A stretch of 64,000 bases of DNA, from NCBI GenBank assembly GCA_021209875.1, contig JAGYVD010000004.1:682001-746000 (forward strand), written 5' to 3'. The notes below the pieces were generated by a model. That model saw only the letters and a list, made by a program, of their open reading frames with translations. It ran no database searches and was not told the origin of the DNA. Both the position numbers and the translations under genes were made by a program. Shown one piece after another: positions 1 to 11,830 of this stretch (position 1 is its first letter; each line of letters opens with the position of its first letter). This DNA is from Rosellinia necatrix. Its lineage: Eukaryota; Ascomycota; Sordariomycetes; Xylariales; Xylariaceae.

Positions 1-460
1 TATCCTGTGGTACGACGATGTATAAAAACCATGGCCTCACTCCAATCTCGTCGCAATGCAGTCGATTGATGTGTATATAGTGTGGGAACACCTACGTACA
101 GTATACGTTGGAGTGTGTATCTCGCCATCACCCAAGACCGATAGAAGGAGGGGCAGGGAGGAAAAGGATAGAAAGAAACCCAATTCTTTCGTCTTCTTCG
201 TCCATCATCCTTCGTTCATCTATGAATTACACTCCCCCGTCAACGCTCTCTAACGGTTTGGCATATGCATCAAACGGGCCGACGGGGGACGTTATGGGCA
301 AATCAAGGAAAGAAAAAGAAAGCCACACCCTGACCCGACGGGCGTAAAAGAGGACGCCTCTCCTATGTCCCTGTTTTTTTTGTACACACAGTAAGAAATG
401 TCTTTCCTTTAGAACCCGAGAAACGCCAGAGCCTCGAAATAAAAGAATGTACACCATGGA
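1..460. other. 3' flank of INO80, no gene seen
   Basis: This stretch lies downstream of the INO80 stop codon. Short open frames occur on both strands but none resembles a known protein or has splice or start context that I can support. It probably holds the 3' UTR and terminator of INO80 on the minus strand. Confidence 0.6.
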
Positions 461-3400
461 TTAGATATCCATCTCCCCATCGGCGATAGCGAGGCGTTGT
501 TTCGTGGTCTTGGCCTTCTTGCTGCCTCCTTTTCGTTTTTTCGCGGCCTTCGCCTCAGGCTCGACAGGGGTGGCGGTACCAGATGGCTTGTTTTCGTCGT
601 TGAAATGACCCTCGCCTATCCCTCGTGTCAGTAGCTTTCCTCAAAGGGGTGGTTAACCTATAGGTTGATCGAGGGCTTACCTTCGTGGTACATATCATCC
701 AGGCTGACAGCTTCGCGTTTCCTTTTGTTGCCGCCGCGCTTCTTTGTCACCTTGTCGAGCTCACCGCTCTCTAGGAGTTCTTTCTCTCGCTGTTCGATAA
801 GCTCCGCTTGTTCATCATCAGCAAGCCACATGGCGATATCACGGTTGCGATTTTCGGCGGGTCGGCGGCCGCTGAAGTCGACGCCTCTGGCACCACCGCC
901 CTGGATGACGACGCGTTGCACTTCCTCTTTCTGCATCGCTCTCTTACGAATTCGTTCTTCGATGGTGCCCCGAGTAATGAGCCGGTACACCGTGACTTGC
1001 TTCGTTTGGCCGAGACGATGGGCGCGGTCCATGGCCTGTGAGTCGATTGTTGGATTCCAATCACTGTCGTAGAAGATAACGGTATCGGCGGACGTCAGAT
1101 TGATACCAAGACCACCGGCACGGGTGGAGAGGAGGAAGACAAAGATATCGGGCCGCGTTTGAAAGTCATGAACCGTGTCGCGACGATCTTCGAGCTTTGT
1201 AGAGCCGTCAAGCCGACAGTATTTGTAGTTGCGATAGGTCAGGTATTCTTCCATGAGATCAATCATTCTGGTCATCTGGAAATACAGAAGTACACGATGG
1301 CCTTCTTCCTTCAACTTGAAAAGCAACTGATCAAGCTTCGCAAGCTTACCACTGTCCGTAACGAAGCGACGCATGCTAGGGACAGTGATATTGGTGAAGC
1401 GACGTTTCTCGTTGTCTGGCACGGGTAGGAGCGCACGCTGTGGGTATTGCTCGAGGGGGACTTGTCGCTCTACCAAAGTCTTCTCCTCGATTGAAGTCGG
1501 ACCATGAAGAGCTTTCCGCATTGATAGATTGAACAGAGTATCCTCACGCTCTATAACGGGGGCTCGCGTGCCTTCACAGAAAATGTCAACTGGGGGAGCA
1601 GTCGCACCGGGTAGAGCGGCCTGTTCCAAACGACTCAAGCCGGAATCGTGCCATCGTGAGTTGGATATGTTCATAAGGCTACTGAGGACACCCTCGCTGG
1701 TGATATCCGCGAGTGGTTTCGTATCCGTACGCGCCTTGATTTGGAAGAGAGCATGAGCTGGTGTATAAGTTTCCTCGCCCGGCTCGTCGTAGATAATTTG
1801 CATGTGGCCAAGACGGTCGCTTTTTTCGACGAGGTCGGAGGCTCGAGAAAAGACATCCTGGTGACTAGCCTGGTACACCTCTTGCGGACTTGTATCGGCA
1901 AAGCGTAAGAAGGAAAATGCATCGTTGCCAGATGTACTTGCGCGAACATTCGCGGGATCCCAAATGTTCATAAGATGGTTCAGATACTTGTTTCGGAAAC
2001 CAGCGCGTTCATTGTCCTTCCCCGCCCTGTACAGCCTGCCACCCTCAGCCCATACGAGGCGTGGCAATTTGTATTCGATCAAGCTCCGCGTCGAATAGCC
2101 GACTTGGACATTATTTCCCTCGCGAACAAAGGATGCAGTTTCGGCAAAGTAACTCGACGAGAAGGGGCTCGTAGTATCCGCGCGCTGGAATAGGTCAGGG
2201 TGGTTACAGACCTTCCGGAATTGCATTACGAGGTTCATAAGAGTGCCAGAATCTTGGTCATCTCCCATAGTCGCTTTCTCAATCAGGTCCATGAAGCTGA
2301 TTTGGTTCCTGAGGTTCCGGTAATAGGCGCGCTGCCGGTAAGTGAGCTCGCAGAAGACGTCGAGCTCAATCTTGTCGCCAAGTTCTTTCTGGACATGCTT
2401 CTTCACGCGACGCAACATGAAGGGTTTGAGGATTAGATGCAGCCTTCTAAGCTGGTCCTCATTCAATGTCGTATTGCTTTGGGCGTGGGACTCGATATCC
2501 TTGGAGAACCACTCGCTGAACTCATCGTGGGAATCGAATAGCGAGGGCATGATGAAGTGGAGCAGAGCCCATAGCTCTTGCATATTATTCTGAATAGGGG
2601 TACCAGTAAGGAGCAGACGATTTCGGCAATGGAACCCGAGCAGGCATTTCCATCGTGAACTTTGAGAGCTCTTGATAGCCTGCGCCTCATCTAAAATCAT
2701 GTATTGCCATCGCATCTTCTGAAAATACGCAACATCGGAGACGACGAGTTGATATGACGTTACGAGGACGTGAAAAGGTGCGTCTTTCCGGTAAGTATTG
2801 TGCTTTCGATCCCAGAATTTACGCAACACCTTTCGATCACCAGCCGTGCCCCAATATGGAAGTACTTTGAATTCCGGGACAAATTTGGCAATTTCTTGTT
2901 GCCAATTGTGCAATGTCGAAGCAGGCGCAACAACCAGATAGGGGCCCCAAATATCGTGGACTTCGGCGAGATAAGCCATGACAGAAATAGACTGAACTGT
3001 CTTGCCTAGACCCATTTCGTCGGCCAATATACCGTTGATGCCTTGTTCGTACAAGTTGGCGAGCCAATTGAGGCCTTTCAGTTGATATTCCTTCAGTTGG
3101 CAGTTGAGGAGCTTCGGCTGCTCGACGGTGACGTCGCCGAGGCCAGTAGGATTTTGGAAGTTCATCTCGCCGTCTTCGTCCATGTCATCCTGCGTTTTAT
3201 TGAATGCGCGTGCCTTTTGCTGGGCTTCGGCGATGGCATTTTGTGCATTAGCTACGGCCGCGGCCCTCAAAGTCTCCTCGTCCTCGGCGTCAAAGTCAAG
3301 TTGGTTGAAGTCCGTGACCTTGCTTCCGATGGGGCCGGTAGGTTCGGCAACATCGAGCTTACTTGAGGTCGGAATGTTTGCGGCGGGAGCGATGTCTGGG

Positions 3401-6400
3401 TTATCTGTGCTGCGCTCAACCTCATCCGTCTTGATCTTCTTGCCGATAAAGTGAGAGTACAATTCGGTCTGCGAAATCAAGAAGTTGAGTTTCCTCTTCT
3501 GACGCGCAGCTTCACGATCGGCCTCCTCCTTGCGAGCATTCTCTAGTTCCTGGCGCTCTGCCGCTTTGCGCATGTCTCTCTCTTCACGTTCGTTTCGTTT
3601 CCAGAAGCCCATCATATCACGCATGCATCGCTTCGCACGAGCCTGCAGGTCTTTGGTGCCCTTGTTCGTTCTTAGTTGCCAGCGTTTAGCTTCCTTGGAG
3701 GCGAGGATAGCCGTCTTCTTAAGGTTTGAGGCTTTGGTTGCGTAGGAATCTGTCGCTAGCTTGAAGGTCTTGAGCACGTCCTTGCGCGCGAGATCGCGCC
3801 AAATTTGGTCGTAGATCTGGTTGTAACCCTTGGACTGGAATTTGGTCTCCAAGGGATTCGCAGGGGGCTCTTCGACTGCCTTCTCCTTTTCCTTTGGCTC
3901 CTTAGCGTTCTCCTTAGACTCCTTGTCCTTGTCCCTATCTTTGGGCTCCTTATCTTTGGCCTTGCTAAGCTTGATGCGAATCTTGGTCTCTTCCTTCGCA
4001 GGAAGTTCCTCGCCGGCGTCTAGAGCGGCTTGGGCGGCTTCGGCGGCGTCCTTCTCAGCCTGCTTCTGTTCTTTTGATTTCTTAGGTCGCGCACCGGAAC
4101 GCCCCTTGGCCTTTGTTTTGCCATTGCTTTCCTGGTCCGTGGCGGGAAAAGAAGACATAATGCCACCTTCCAAGTTTAGCTCGAGGGCCTGAAGACCGCG
4201 TGCGGGACCCTTGATGCCCTTCTGAAGTATCAGTCTTGTCTGTTGTGCCTTTTTACTCGCGCGTTCTGCCTCGCGAAGGTGCTTGGCTCGCTCGGCTTCA
4301 TCTTCGGCAGCCAGGGCTCTGGCCAAAGCAGCTTCCTTTTGTTCGATAGTCACCTGCATCGATTTCTCGCGTCTTCGCTTTCGCTGCATGTCCTTCTTGC
4401 GCTCCTTCTCCGCATATATTTCTCGTTCGCGGACTTCGTGCAAAGCCTCGTCGTAATGTATTTCATCATAACGGCGCTTTGCGAGACCCACATGGTCTAT
4501 TAGCTTTCGGGACAACAAGTTGGACAAATCACCGCGTCGCATGATACGATCCTGATATTCTGCCTGTTCCTGGTTGAGCTTGCGCTTCTTAACGCGACCT
4601 GCAAAGAACTGCTCTTCGATATCAAGCTCCGACAGCTCGACATCATCGGCTTTCAGGTCCAGCTGCTCCAAAAGATGCTGAATCTTCTTCTCTTTGTCAG
4701 CTGACACCGGCTTTGGCTTCGGTTGTCCGTTGATTTGTCTCTTAGGTGGCTTAGCCGGTGCCTCTTTTACATGGGTAGATGACGCCCGGCGAGATTCCTT
4801 TCTGGAGCCACCTTCGGATTCGCGTAATAGAGATTCGCGAGCTTTGCTCTTGCGAGGCGGCTTTTCCTTTTTTGTCTCCGTCATGACGGGTGCCTTTTGC
4901 TTGGGGAGGGGATCCGCGTTTGAAAGGATATTGGAGAAGGACATGAGCTCTGCTGCACGGCTGGAGGTCTGTTCGACGCGTATTAGCACAACGTAACAAT
5001 GATAGATAAAATGGGCATTGAGAGATAGTGTTGAGGTAAGGTAGGGTAGGCTTACATTTGACGAAGCTGCCGGGGTTGTCGATCTGGGCTCTGGGTTCAA
5101 TATCGATGGCAGCGACGGGGCGGGCGTGGATGCCTGACTCCGCGTTGATAAAAGGGAATCTGGCGGATTCCGGTGACGAGATGTAGGCGTGGCCATGCGT
5201 GCGGTGCTGTTCGCGTCGTTACCGTTCTTGGAGTGCGGGTGCGGGTGCGGGTGTGGGCTTCGAGGGAATTTAGAATTCGCCGATGGCGAAGAAGAACCGT
5301 ACCCGTTGCTGTGCTTGTTGGCGCTGCCGTAGTATCGGGAAGACTCGGTCTTGGAAGGGGGGTAGTCATATGCATCCGATCGTGACTGCGAAGGTAAGGG
5401 ATGTTAGTTAGGTTGTGGAGAAGATTACCCTGTGTTGTTTAGGGGGTATTGGGGAAGGCTTGTGGTGGAAGGGTGCAGAGTGAATGAGTGCAATACGCGC
5501 TAACGATGATCGAATTCAGTTGTGAATGAGACAAGGTGTCTGCACCGGGCCTCTATCATTTGGACAAACTTGCCCCATAGGCTGTGGCACGGCTCGCGTA
5601 AAAAAAAAAATTTAAAAAAATTTAAAAATTTAATAAGACACCAACGGGGATTGACATTCAACTCTTCTTGCTCGTGGTGGCTACAGCCACATCACAACCC
5701 GCCGACCGGAGCGTTCTTTGTCCGCGTCAACCCAGCTACCCAACCGTCTCGCGATCGTAGGCTGGGTGACGCAGTTGGGACACAAAGCACGGTCAGCCGA
5801 ATCGGGATGGGGGAGGTTGTGCACGGATGTATGGGTCGGAGGATAGAAACAGTGAGTGTTGAGATGATGGAAGCACGCGTGACAGGATGGACGGAATAGA
5901 TGATAGGAAAGGATTAAGTCGATGTAGATAGTTGATGCAGATAGGCAAGACAGATAGGCGGGCGTGTCAGAGTAGTACTGCCACGGGCCGGCCGCTTATC
6001 CATATCTATATATCCATATCAAAAGCTTACCTGTTTCTGCCAGCTCTCCGACGGGCGTCTCTCCTTGGTAGTATCGGTTAGGGGGTCGTAAAAGCTGCCG
6101 GATGACTTCTCGTGCATCTGCCGAGGGAAGTCGGCCTTGGGCGGCTGCAGCGGCGATGCGCTGGAAGGGCCGTTGCCATTTGTTGCCGACAGGCCAGAGG
6201 AGGACATGATCGAGCCCAAGGCCCCTTGCGGAGGGGCCAGGGTTGGCGGTGGTGGCGGCGGCAGCGAGGACGAGCTAGATCCCAATGCGGACGACGACGA
6301 CAGCAGGCCGGGACCGGAGAGGATGGATGAATGGTGAAGCGGCGATGCGTGGTGGTTGAAGGGATGGCTTAGCGGCGACGAGAGCGGCGGGCGCGGTCGC

Positions 6401-7950
6401 GTTGCATCGGTGGGCGTTGTGATGGAAGAGAGCGATGCGGGTAGCTTGGTAGGTGAAGGCGAGTGGAAGGGAGACGCCGGTGATGTTGATGATGCCGCCG
6501 TGGAGGTATTGTTGCTGTTGCCGTTGTTGCTGTTGTTGTTGGCAGCAGCGCTGCTGCTGATGCGGTTGTTCACAGCGGCAGAGGTGGCGTGATCATTCGC
6601 GGGAGCGGGTTTACGAGAAGAGGAGGGAGATTTGGTGGTGTTGGCAGTGGTAGCGGCGGTGTTGGTGTTGGTGGTCGCGCCAGCTGTGGGCTTACGAAAA
6701 TCTAAATGCGTCGAGGCCGCGACGGTCGGGGATGTCATGCTAGCGTTCGCGCCTGGGGCTTGGGCCTGGGGTAGGATCTGGGAATTGGCACTACTGGGAG
6801 GGATACGGGCGAAGTTGAGAGCCTCGTGGCTGCGGACGTGCACATCAGGATGCCGAACGGGAGGACGTGCGTACGGGTGCGAATGCAAGTGCAGACGTGA
6901 TGATGGAGAACGGGAACGACGAGGCTTGGACTGGGTACGAGGATGAGATGCGAGATGGGATTGGGATTCAGATTGGGATCTGGGTTGGGGTTGAGGTTGA
7001 GGTTGAGATTGAGACTGGGGATGAGGTTGGGATTGGGATTGGGATTGGGATTGGGATTGGGAATGGGTCTGGGCATGAGTGCGTGCACGGGTGCGGGAGT
7101 AATTGGGTTGAGTCTGATTACGATTACGCTGCGCGGCGTCGGTCGTGACGGGGAGTGGGTTGCTCAGGTCGCCATTATTGGCGGTGGTTTGGAAATGCGG
7201 ATGGGGTTGGAGATGGTAGCGTTGGTGGTTGTGGTGGTCGTGGTGGTCGTGGTGGTCGTGGTGGCCTCGGCGGTGGTGGTCCTGGTGGTCCTGGTAGTGC
7301 TGGTCTTGGTAGTAGTCCTGGCGGTGGTGGTCCTGGTAATTGTCCCGGCGGTCTTGGTGGTCCTGGGTTGGGCGGTCCTGGTGGTTGCGGTGGTGGCGAT
7401 GGTCTGGGGCTGCATCAGATTGGGACGCGGACGAGGAATAATGAAATGCATCTGACGATGGTCGCGGCAGCCGTGGTGGATGCGGTGGTGGCCCCAGCGC
7501 ATCGTCCTCCAAGGCCGCCGCCAGTCGTCTGCTCCTATTTGTCGGTGTTGTGCCAGCTCCAGCGCCAGACGCCCCAGAAGCAGCAGCAGCTCCAGCAGCA
7601 GCAGTGCCAGCACCCCCAACGCCCGACCGTGTTGCAAGTGGGGATGACGCCATTGTCGGTGTCGGCGGATATGTTTGTGTCGTCCCTGCCCTTAAGCCCG
7701 CTACTTCTGGTGCCCATAGGAGTGACGATGACGGTGACGACAACGACAATGAGAACAACGAACCACCAGCCCGAGGCCCTTCCGCCCTTCTGCTACTAGT
7801 ATTCACGCCATTCATGCCGTCCAGACCAGGGCCATGCCTGCTATCGTAAGCTTCCCCTCCCCCTTCTGCCCTTTCTGCCCTTTCTACCCTGCTGCCGTCC
7901 CGCTCTTCTTCCCTTCGCAGCACTGTCGCATGGTAACTATTCACATCCAT
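461..7950 (-). CDS. ino80: INO80 chromatin-remodelling ATPase
   Basis: Catalytic SNF2-family subunit of the INO80 complex, which slides and edits nucleosomes in the nucleus. Exons read 7950-6031, 5385-5056, 4968-681 and 615-461, all joining in frame (about 2,230 residues). The C-terminal exon continues the conserved DDMYHEGEGHF block and ends at TAA 463-461. Visible parts: a short conserved [16 protein letters not shown] block at the end of exon 1; a DBINO/HSA region near residues 1130-1260 ([16 protein letters not shown]); ATPase lobe 1 with Walker A DEMGLGKT (about 1400), DEAQ box and TGTPIQNN; the long INO80-type insert; and lobe 2 with [11 protein letters not shown] and AHRLGQ. Exon 1 is unusually rich in Gln, Ser, His and Pro runs. 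The start is uncertain: ATG 7950 is the first in the frame, while ATG 7653 gives a more family-like length. The intron at 5386-6030 is long for this gene family in fungi. Confidence 0.97.
4969..5055 (-). other. In-frame 87-bp intron of INO80 lacking a stop codon
   Basis: Donor GTAAGC at 5055, a near-ideal branch site GCTAATAC, and acceptor AACAG at 4969 define an intron of 29 codons that stays open in the coding frame. The hydrophobic residues it would encode are unlike the flanking Ser/Pro-rich protein, which supports removal. Confidence 0.8.
5386..6030 (-). other. Long first intron of INO80
   Basis: Donor CAG|GTAAGC at 6030 and acceptor TTCGCAG at 5386 join the two coding exons in phase 0. 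At 645 bp it is several times the length of the other introns here. It contains an A/T run at about 5599-5634. I see no coding exon inside it, though a small skipped exon cannot be excluded. Confidence 0.75.
6950..7430. repeat. Low-complexity repeats in INO80 exon 1
   Basis: Plus-strand ATTGGG hexamers (about 7026-7063) and GTGGTCGTG-type runs (about 7220-7420) code on the minus strand for Gln-Ser/Gln-Pro and Asp-His/Gln-Asp-His repeats. They are coding microsatellites and probably vary in length between strains. Confidence 0.85.
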
Positions 7951-8060
7951 GGTTTCGCTTTTCGCCTCCTGTCCGGCCCTGGTTCTGGCTCTCACAGCTG
8001 CTGTCACAGCTGCTGTCACTGCTGCTGCAATTTGTCCCTTTTAGTTACCTGCTCCCCCAC

Positions 8061-8106
8061 CTCTCCTCTCTTTCTCTTTTCTCCCTTTCTCTCTCTCTCT
8101 CTCTCT
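8061..8106 (-). promoter_or_regulatory. CT/GA tract in the INO80 5' region
   Basis: An uninterrupted pyrimidine run on the plus strand ending in a CT dinucleotide repeat. Pyrimidine or GA tracts near start sites are common in fungal promoters and leaders; the role here is inferred from position only. Confidence 0.4.
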
Positions 8107-10731
8107 GCCAGCTGATTCCCTCCTCTTTTCTTCCCTCGCTATTTCCCCAGCGTCAACGCTATTGCATCCGCCCTGTCGTTGCAATCTGTAAACGTCGGGA
8201 TTGTCACCAGTATGGCTTAGTGTTGCTTGCTCACCGCGGCACTGGACGTGATTTTATGAATGGCCCATCCCTGGTTGCTGGCGGCAATTCGTTGCACAGC
8301 GCAAGCGAAACTGCTGCCAAGGTTGCGAGAACACCACAGAAATTAGGTGATCAACGTTGCAACCCAGCAACTGCCCAGATCTGCCCTAGGAGCCGTTTGC
8401 CAGTGGTTTACACAACAGCGTTGACTCGTAGGCTTGACAGTTGTGCAGAAAGTTCTGCCGCTGTCCCGTTTATAGGCCGTCTCCGCAACAAGAATGACCG
8501 GATCGTCGTGGCGCCGTGTCTATGGGATGTCTCTGCCGCAAGGTGGTGCGCGCAGAGGAGGGGGCGATCCAAGTCAGCCGTGACGCCTGTGAATGATAAA
8601 CTCGCTAGCCAGGATCGTTCAGATTCGGTGGTTGGATCGGCACCAAACGAATGGCGAATTACTTTACAATCCGGTGTCACAACAGGGCAAGGCACGATGG
8701 CGGTATGGGTTATCGTATCAATGGTCTGAGTAAGCAGAGACTGGCCGGAACGTCGTGTTGGAGACGGGGTTCTCAATTCATGTCACGATCTGGGATCCGG
8801 TATAGGATCCAGTATAGAGGTAAGGGGAGGCGAAGAGGGAAAGGGGGGGCGACGGAGCCTTCCTCCCAAGAGAAAAAATGGAAGAGGAAGAATGCGTGAA
8901 CCGATGAGTGCGTGAGTGGGAGCTTGCGCATATGAGGACAGGCCAGACGGGATTGATGGTCATGTTGATGACGACGATTTCGGAGTTACGATGTATTGAC
9001 AGTCTACAACGGCAGTAGGGGGGATCACTATCCTCGCCTGCCTGCCTCCTCTCCTCTTTCCAACGCTACTAGAATACGACCTAGCGAACACTACGTACGT
9101 CCTCTACGCACCCTTGGCCAGATGCGCCTATTTTTATTCCCGCTTCAGGTGGGTGTGGTGACCCTGTCGATGGATCATGTCCAACCGTGCTTGTCTTTCC
9201 GGAATGATGGCAGATGGGTCGGGTCGCAAGAGGTCTGCAGGACCGAGATGGAGGGCAGGGCAACGACAGAGGCCGGCGGGAGCAAGACAGTGGGCTGATG
9301 GCACGGCGGATGCAGAAGACGATAGATGCCCTTGAAAGCCACGAGGTGGAAGAGGGACAGTCAAGACGGAGCGATGGATGGATAAGCCAATAGATCGAGG
9401 CCGGCATGTGCAGGGACAAGGCGCAGACCCACGGCATAGCTCTCAGCGACCAATCGACCCCCCCTCCCAGCACCTGGCCCCACTACCCCTGCCCCCAGAT
9501 CCCTGCTCCCGTCGAAATCCAGGCAGCCAATGGAAAGGCCTGCATTGTTGACCAGCACCCAGAAAGGGACTGTGGGGGAGATCTATCCAGTTAGGAGGCG
9601 ACATACCATTTGGTGATACAATCTCCCTCCTGTCCACTAACCTACCAGATAGGTTTTACCATCCCGAATCGGAATGGGAATCTAACCTGAGCCACACAGC
9701 TTTTAGCCTGCGCGTAGCCTGAGCCAGAACTAAGCGAAGCTGAGCATAGTCAAGCCCGCTTGCGCTAGACCGGACCGTAGGACAGTAGGTAGCAGAAATA
9801 AAAACGGTTCAAGTCACAGTTTAAGTGTATCGTAAAACGGATTTCTAGTAGGGTAAGTCCAAAGTGAATAGATACATGGAAGCCGGAGAAGATCTGGCGG
9901 GAAATCGGAACCGGCCTCCGCCCCCTGTCCCCACGCCCTTCTGCTTATAGCCTCGGTGTTGTACTGCAACTCTGCAATGGACTGACTGCAGCGGAGATGT
10001 TGGGCCTTTGATAGGACCCCACAAGGGTGTAGTTATCGATTGTATAGCTCAGCCAGGAGGTTGAGCGTTGCCTGGCAGGGACTATCAGCCTTGCTTGGCG
10101 GAGAGATAGCTAAAGGACTCAACAAGACCCTGGTGTCTCTGTCGAACAACACCCTTATTTTTGTACATTCGATGAAACCGCAACGGTTTGCGGTATGACT
10201 GACGGGAGGCCCATCGACAGCCAGTCTCAGAGCTCGTCGAAGATCCGCGTAGTGATAAGAAGATGATGCGCAATGAGTAGGTAGGAATAGACAGAGGGAG
10301 AGGGATATCGGATTTCTTCTTCACATCTTTGGGCCAGTCAACGAGTGCAATGAAAAATGAATGTTTGCCCGTGAGCCTGCTAGAAGCACGTATTGTACTA
10401 TGACGCCTCTGTCAGAGCTCGAGGCATAGAACCTTGACCAGGAATTCCCGCCACGGTACTCCGCCGTCTCAAGGTCTAGTAAATTACTCCCCAGGGCCTC
10501 TCAACTTCACGGTTGCATCCCCCACCCGTTAAGCACATGGCACCCTCGTGGCCTGGGCAGATTGCCTTGAGACCTTTCGATCCGGCCGTGAAAAGAAGAA
10601 AACAGAAAGACAGGAAGAACAGAAGGAAATGAGACCTTTATAGATACCTAGTAGAATTGGATCGCGCGGGTGTGCAAAGCCCCACGCAGCGGACTTGTTC
10701 CTTCCTACCTTTTCAGAGTGCACATCAGGCC

Positions 10732-10821
10732 ATGGCAGTTGCGAAGGCAGCAGTTGCGAAGGCTCTAGCAATTGCAGAGGCTATGGCAGTTGCGAAAGCC
10801 TTGTGGGAGAATAAGAACTAA
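10732..10821 (+). repeat. Degenerate 15-18 bp repeat, open as a 29-residue Ala-rich frame
   Basis: The unit GCAGTTGCGAAGGC occurs about four times with changes. Read from ATG 10732 it is open to TAA 10821 and encodes repeats of the type AVAKA with residues spaced as in an amphipathic helix. No promoter or homologue is visible, so it may only be a repeat that happens to be open. Confidence 0.45.
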
Positions 10822-11125
10822 AATGGCTAGGAGGTTCTTTTAACAGTAGCAAGTCTATGCGACGGGGAGGGCTGGGAGACCCCCTATAGAAAAAGTATGT
10901 CTATATTAAAGGCTAGATAGCCCTGTTAAAACTTTCCATCATTAATTCACGTTCTGTTGTAATTGTATGTGATCAATGATAATAGAATCTGATACCAAAG
11001 AAATGGCTTGGGTGCAGAGCTGCGGGGGAATTGTCGGAAGTGCATGGTGGTGCTCTGCTTAAAATTGATCTAGTTAGTAGTAGGATCATGAAGAATTGAC
11101 CCAAAAAGGAAATCTGGAAAACATT

Positions 11126-11203
11126 TGGACATGGTCGGATTCGAACCGACGTCCCGGTTGCCATGTAATGAGATCCCGGTTGCTACCATTACACCACATG
11201 CCC
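11126..11203 (-). tRNA. tRNA-like element, atypical anticodon arm
   Basis: The two ends form a seven-pair acceptor stem with one G-T pair (GGGCATG with CATGTCC, plus discriminator A). The T arm is perfect (GTCGG-TTCGAAT-CCGAC) and there is an A-box-like D arm (TGGTGTAATGGTAGCA). The middle does not fold as a normal five-pair anticodon arm. A block resembling GCAACCGGGA is present twice, so either a short intron (reading CTC, Glu) or an internal duplication has altered it. It may be a functional gene or a tRNA relic. Confidence 0.5.
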
Positions 11204-11609
11204 ATTGAGTTTAATGCTATCACCTCAAAATAAATGTATATGTGAGATGAAGTGAGATCAAAAGATTTGTTTTCGGCAATTTCATAACCATGTTAGATGA
11301 ATTGCATCTACATTCCATTTCCCTTGGCTTTTTGAGAATCCGAGGACAAGGGCGCCACTATGCAGCCAGACCAGGAAGATGCGAGAGGTCCATAAGACCT
11401 CCCGTAGCGATTAGCGAAATGGTCATGCATCATAACCAACGTTGGCTCACCAAGTGCGGCTCGCTTTGCATCCGGTTATCTAACCGTGTAGTAAATCATC
11501 CTTAGAAAACCAAAGAAATGCTGCATTAAAAAATAGTAGTGTAGAGAGAATAGAAAGGCTAAGTTAAACCAAGTATAGACAAGTATGGATGGAATTATAC
11601 GATTAAAAC

Positions 11610-11830
11610 TACGGTCTGGGACGACCCGAACTACGCACCAATACGGGTTTGGACCAGTACGGCGTTGGGCGACGGACTGGTATGATATGCCGACCAGCAC
11701 GAGTTAGGAGCCCGTACTGGTCTGGGGTCGTACCAGTCCGGCGTCGTACTGGTACAGCCTGGGACCGCGGACCAGTACAGCCATGGGCCCTGTACCGGTA
11801 CGAGCTAGGGCCAGTACGACCATAGACTTA
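11610..11830. repeat. Cluster of ACCAGTAC-like repeats in both orientations
   Basis: About eight copies of a core close to GGACCAGTACGG, direct and inverted, occur within 220 bp, separated by 10-30 bp. Neighbouring inverted copies could form hairpins. There is no open frame across the block. Confidence 0.7.

Larger units (their letters stand above)
7951..11125. other. Intergenic region upstream of INO80
   Basis: About 3.2 kb. A pure CT tract at 8061-8106, GA-rich on the minus strand, lies just upstream of the INO80 start and is probably promoter or 5' leader. The rest has short frames on both strands with no recognisable product. A short Ala-rich repeat at 10732-10821 is listed separately. 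Confidence 0.6.

Noticed and set aside
7026..7063. ATTGGG hexamers as an interstitial telomere repeat
   Set aside because: The fungal telomere unit is TTAGGG; here the hexamer codes for Gln-Ser/Pro repeats in INO80 exon 1.
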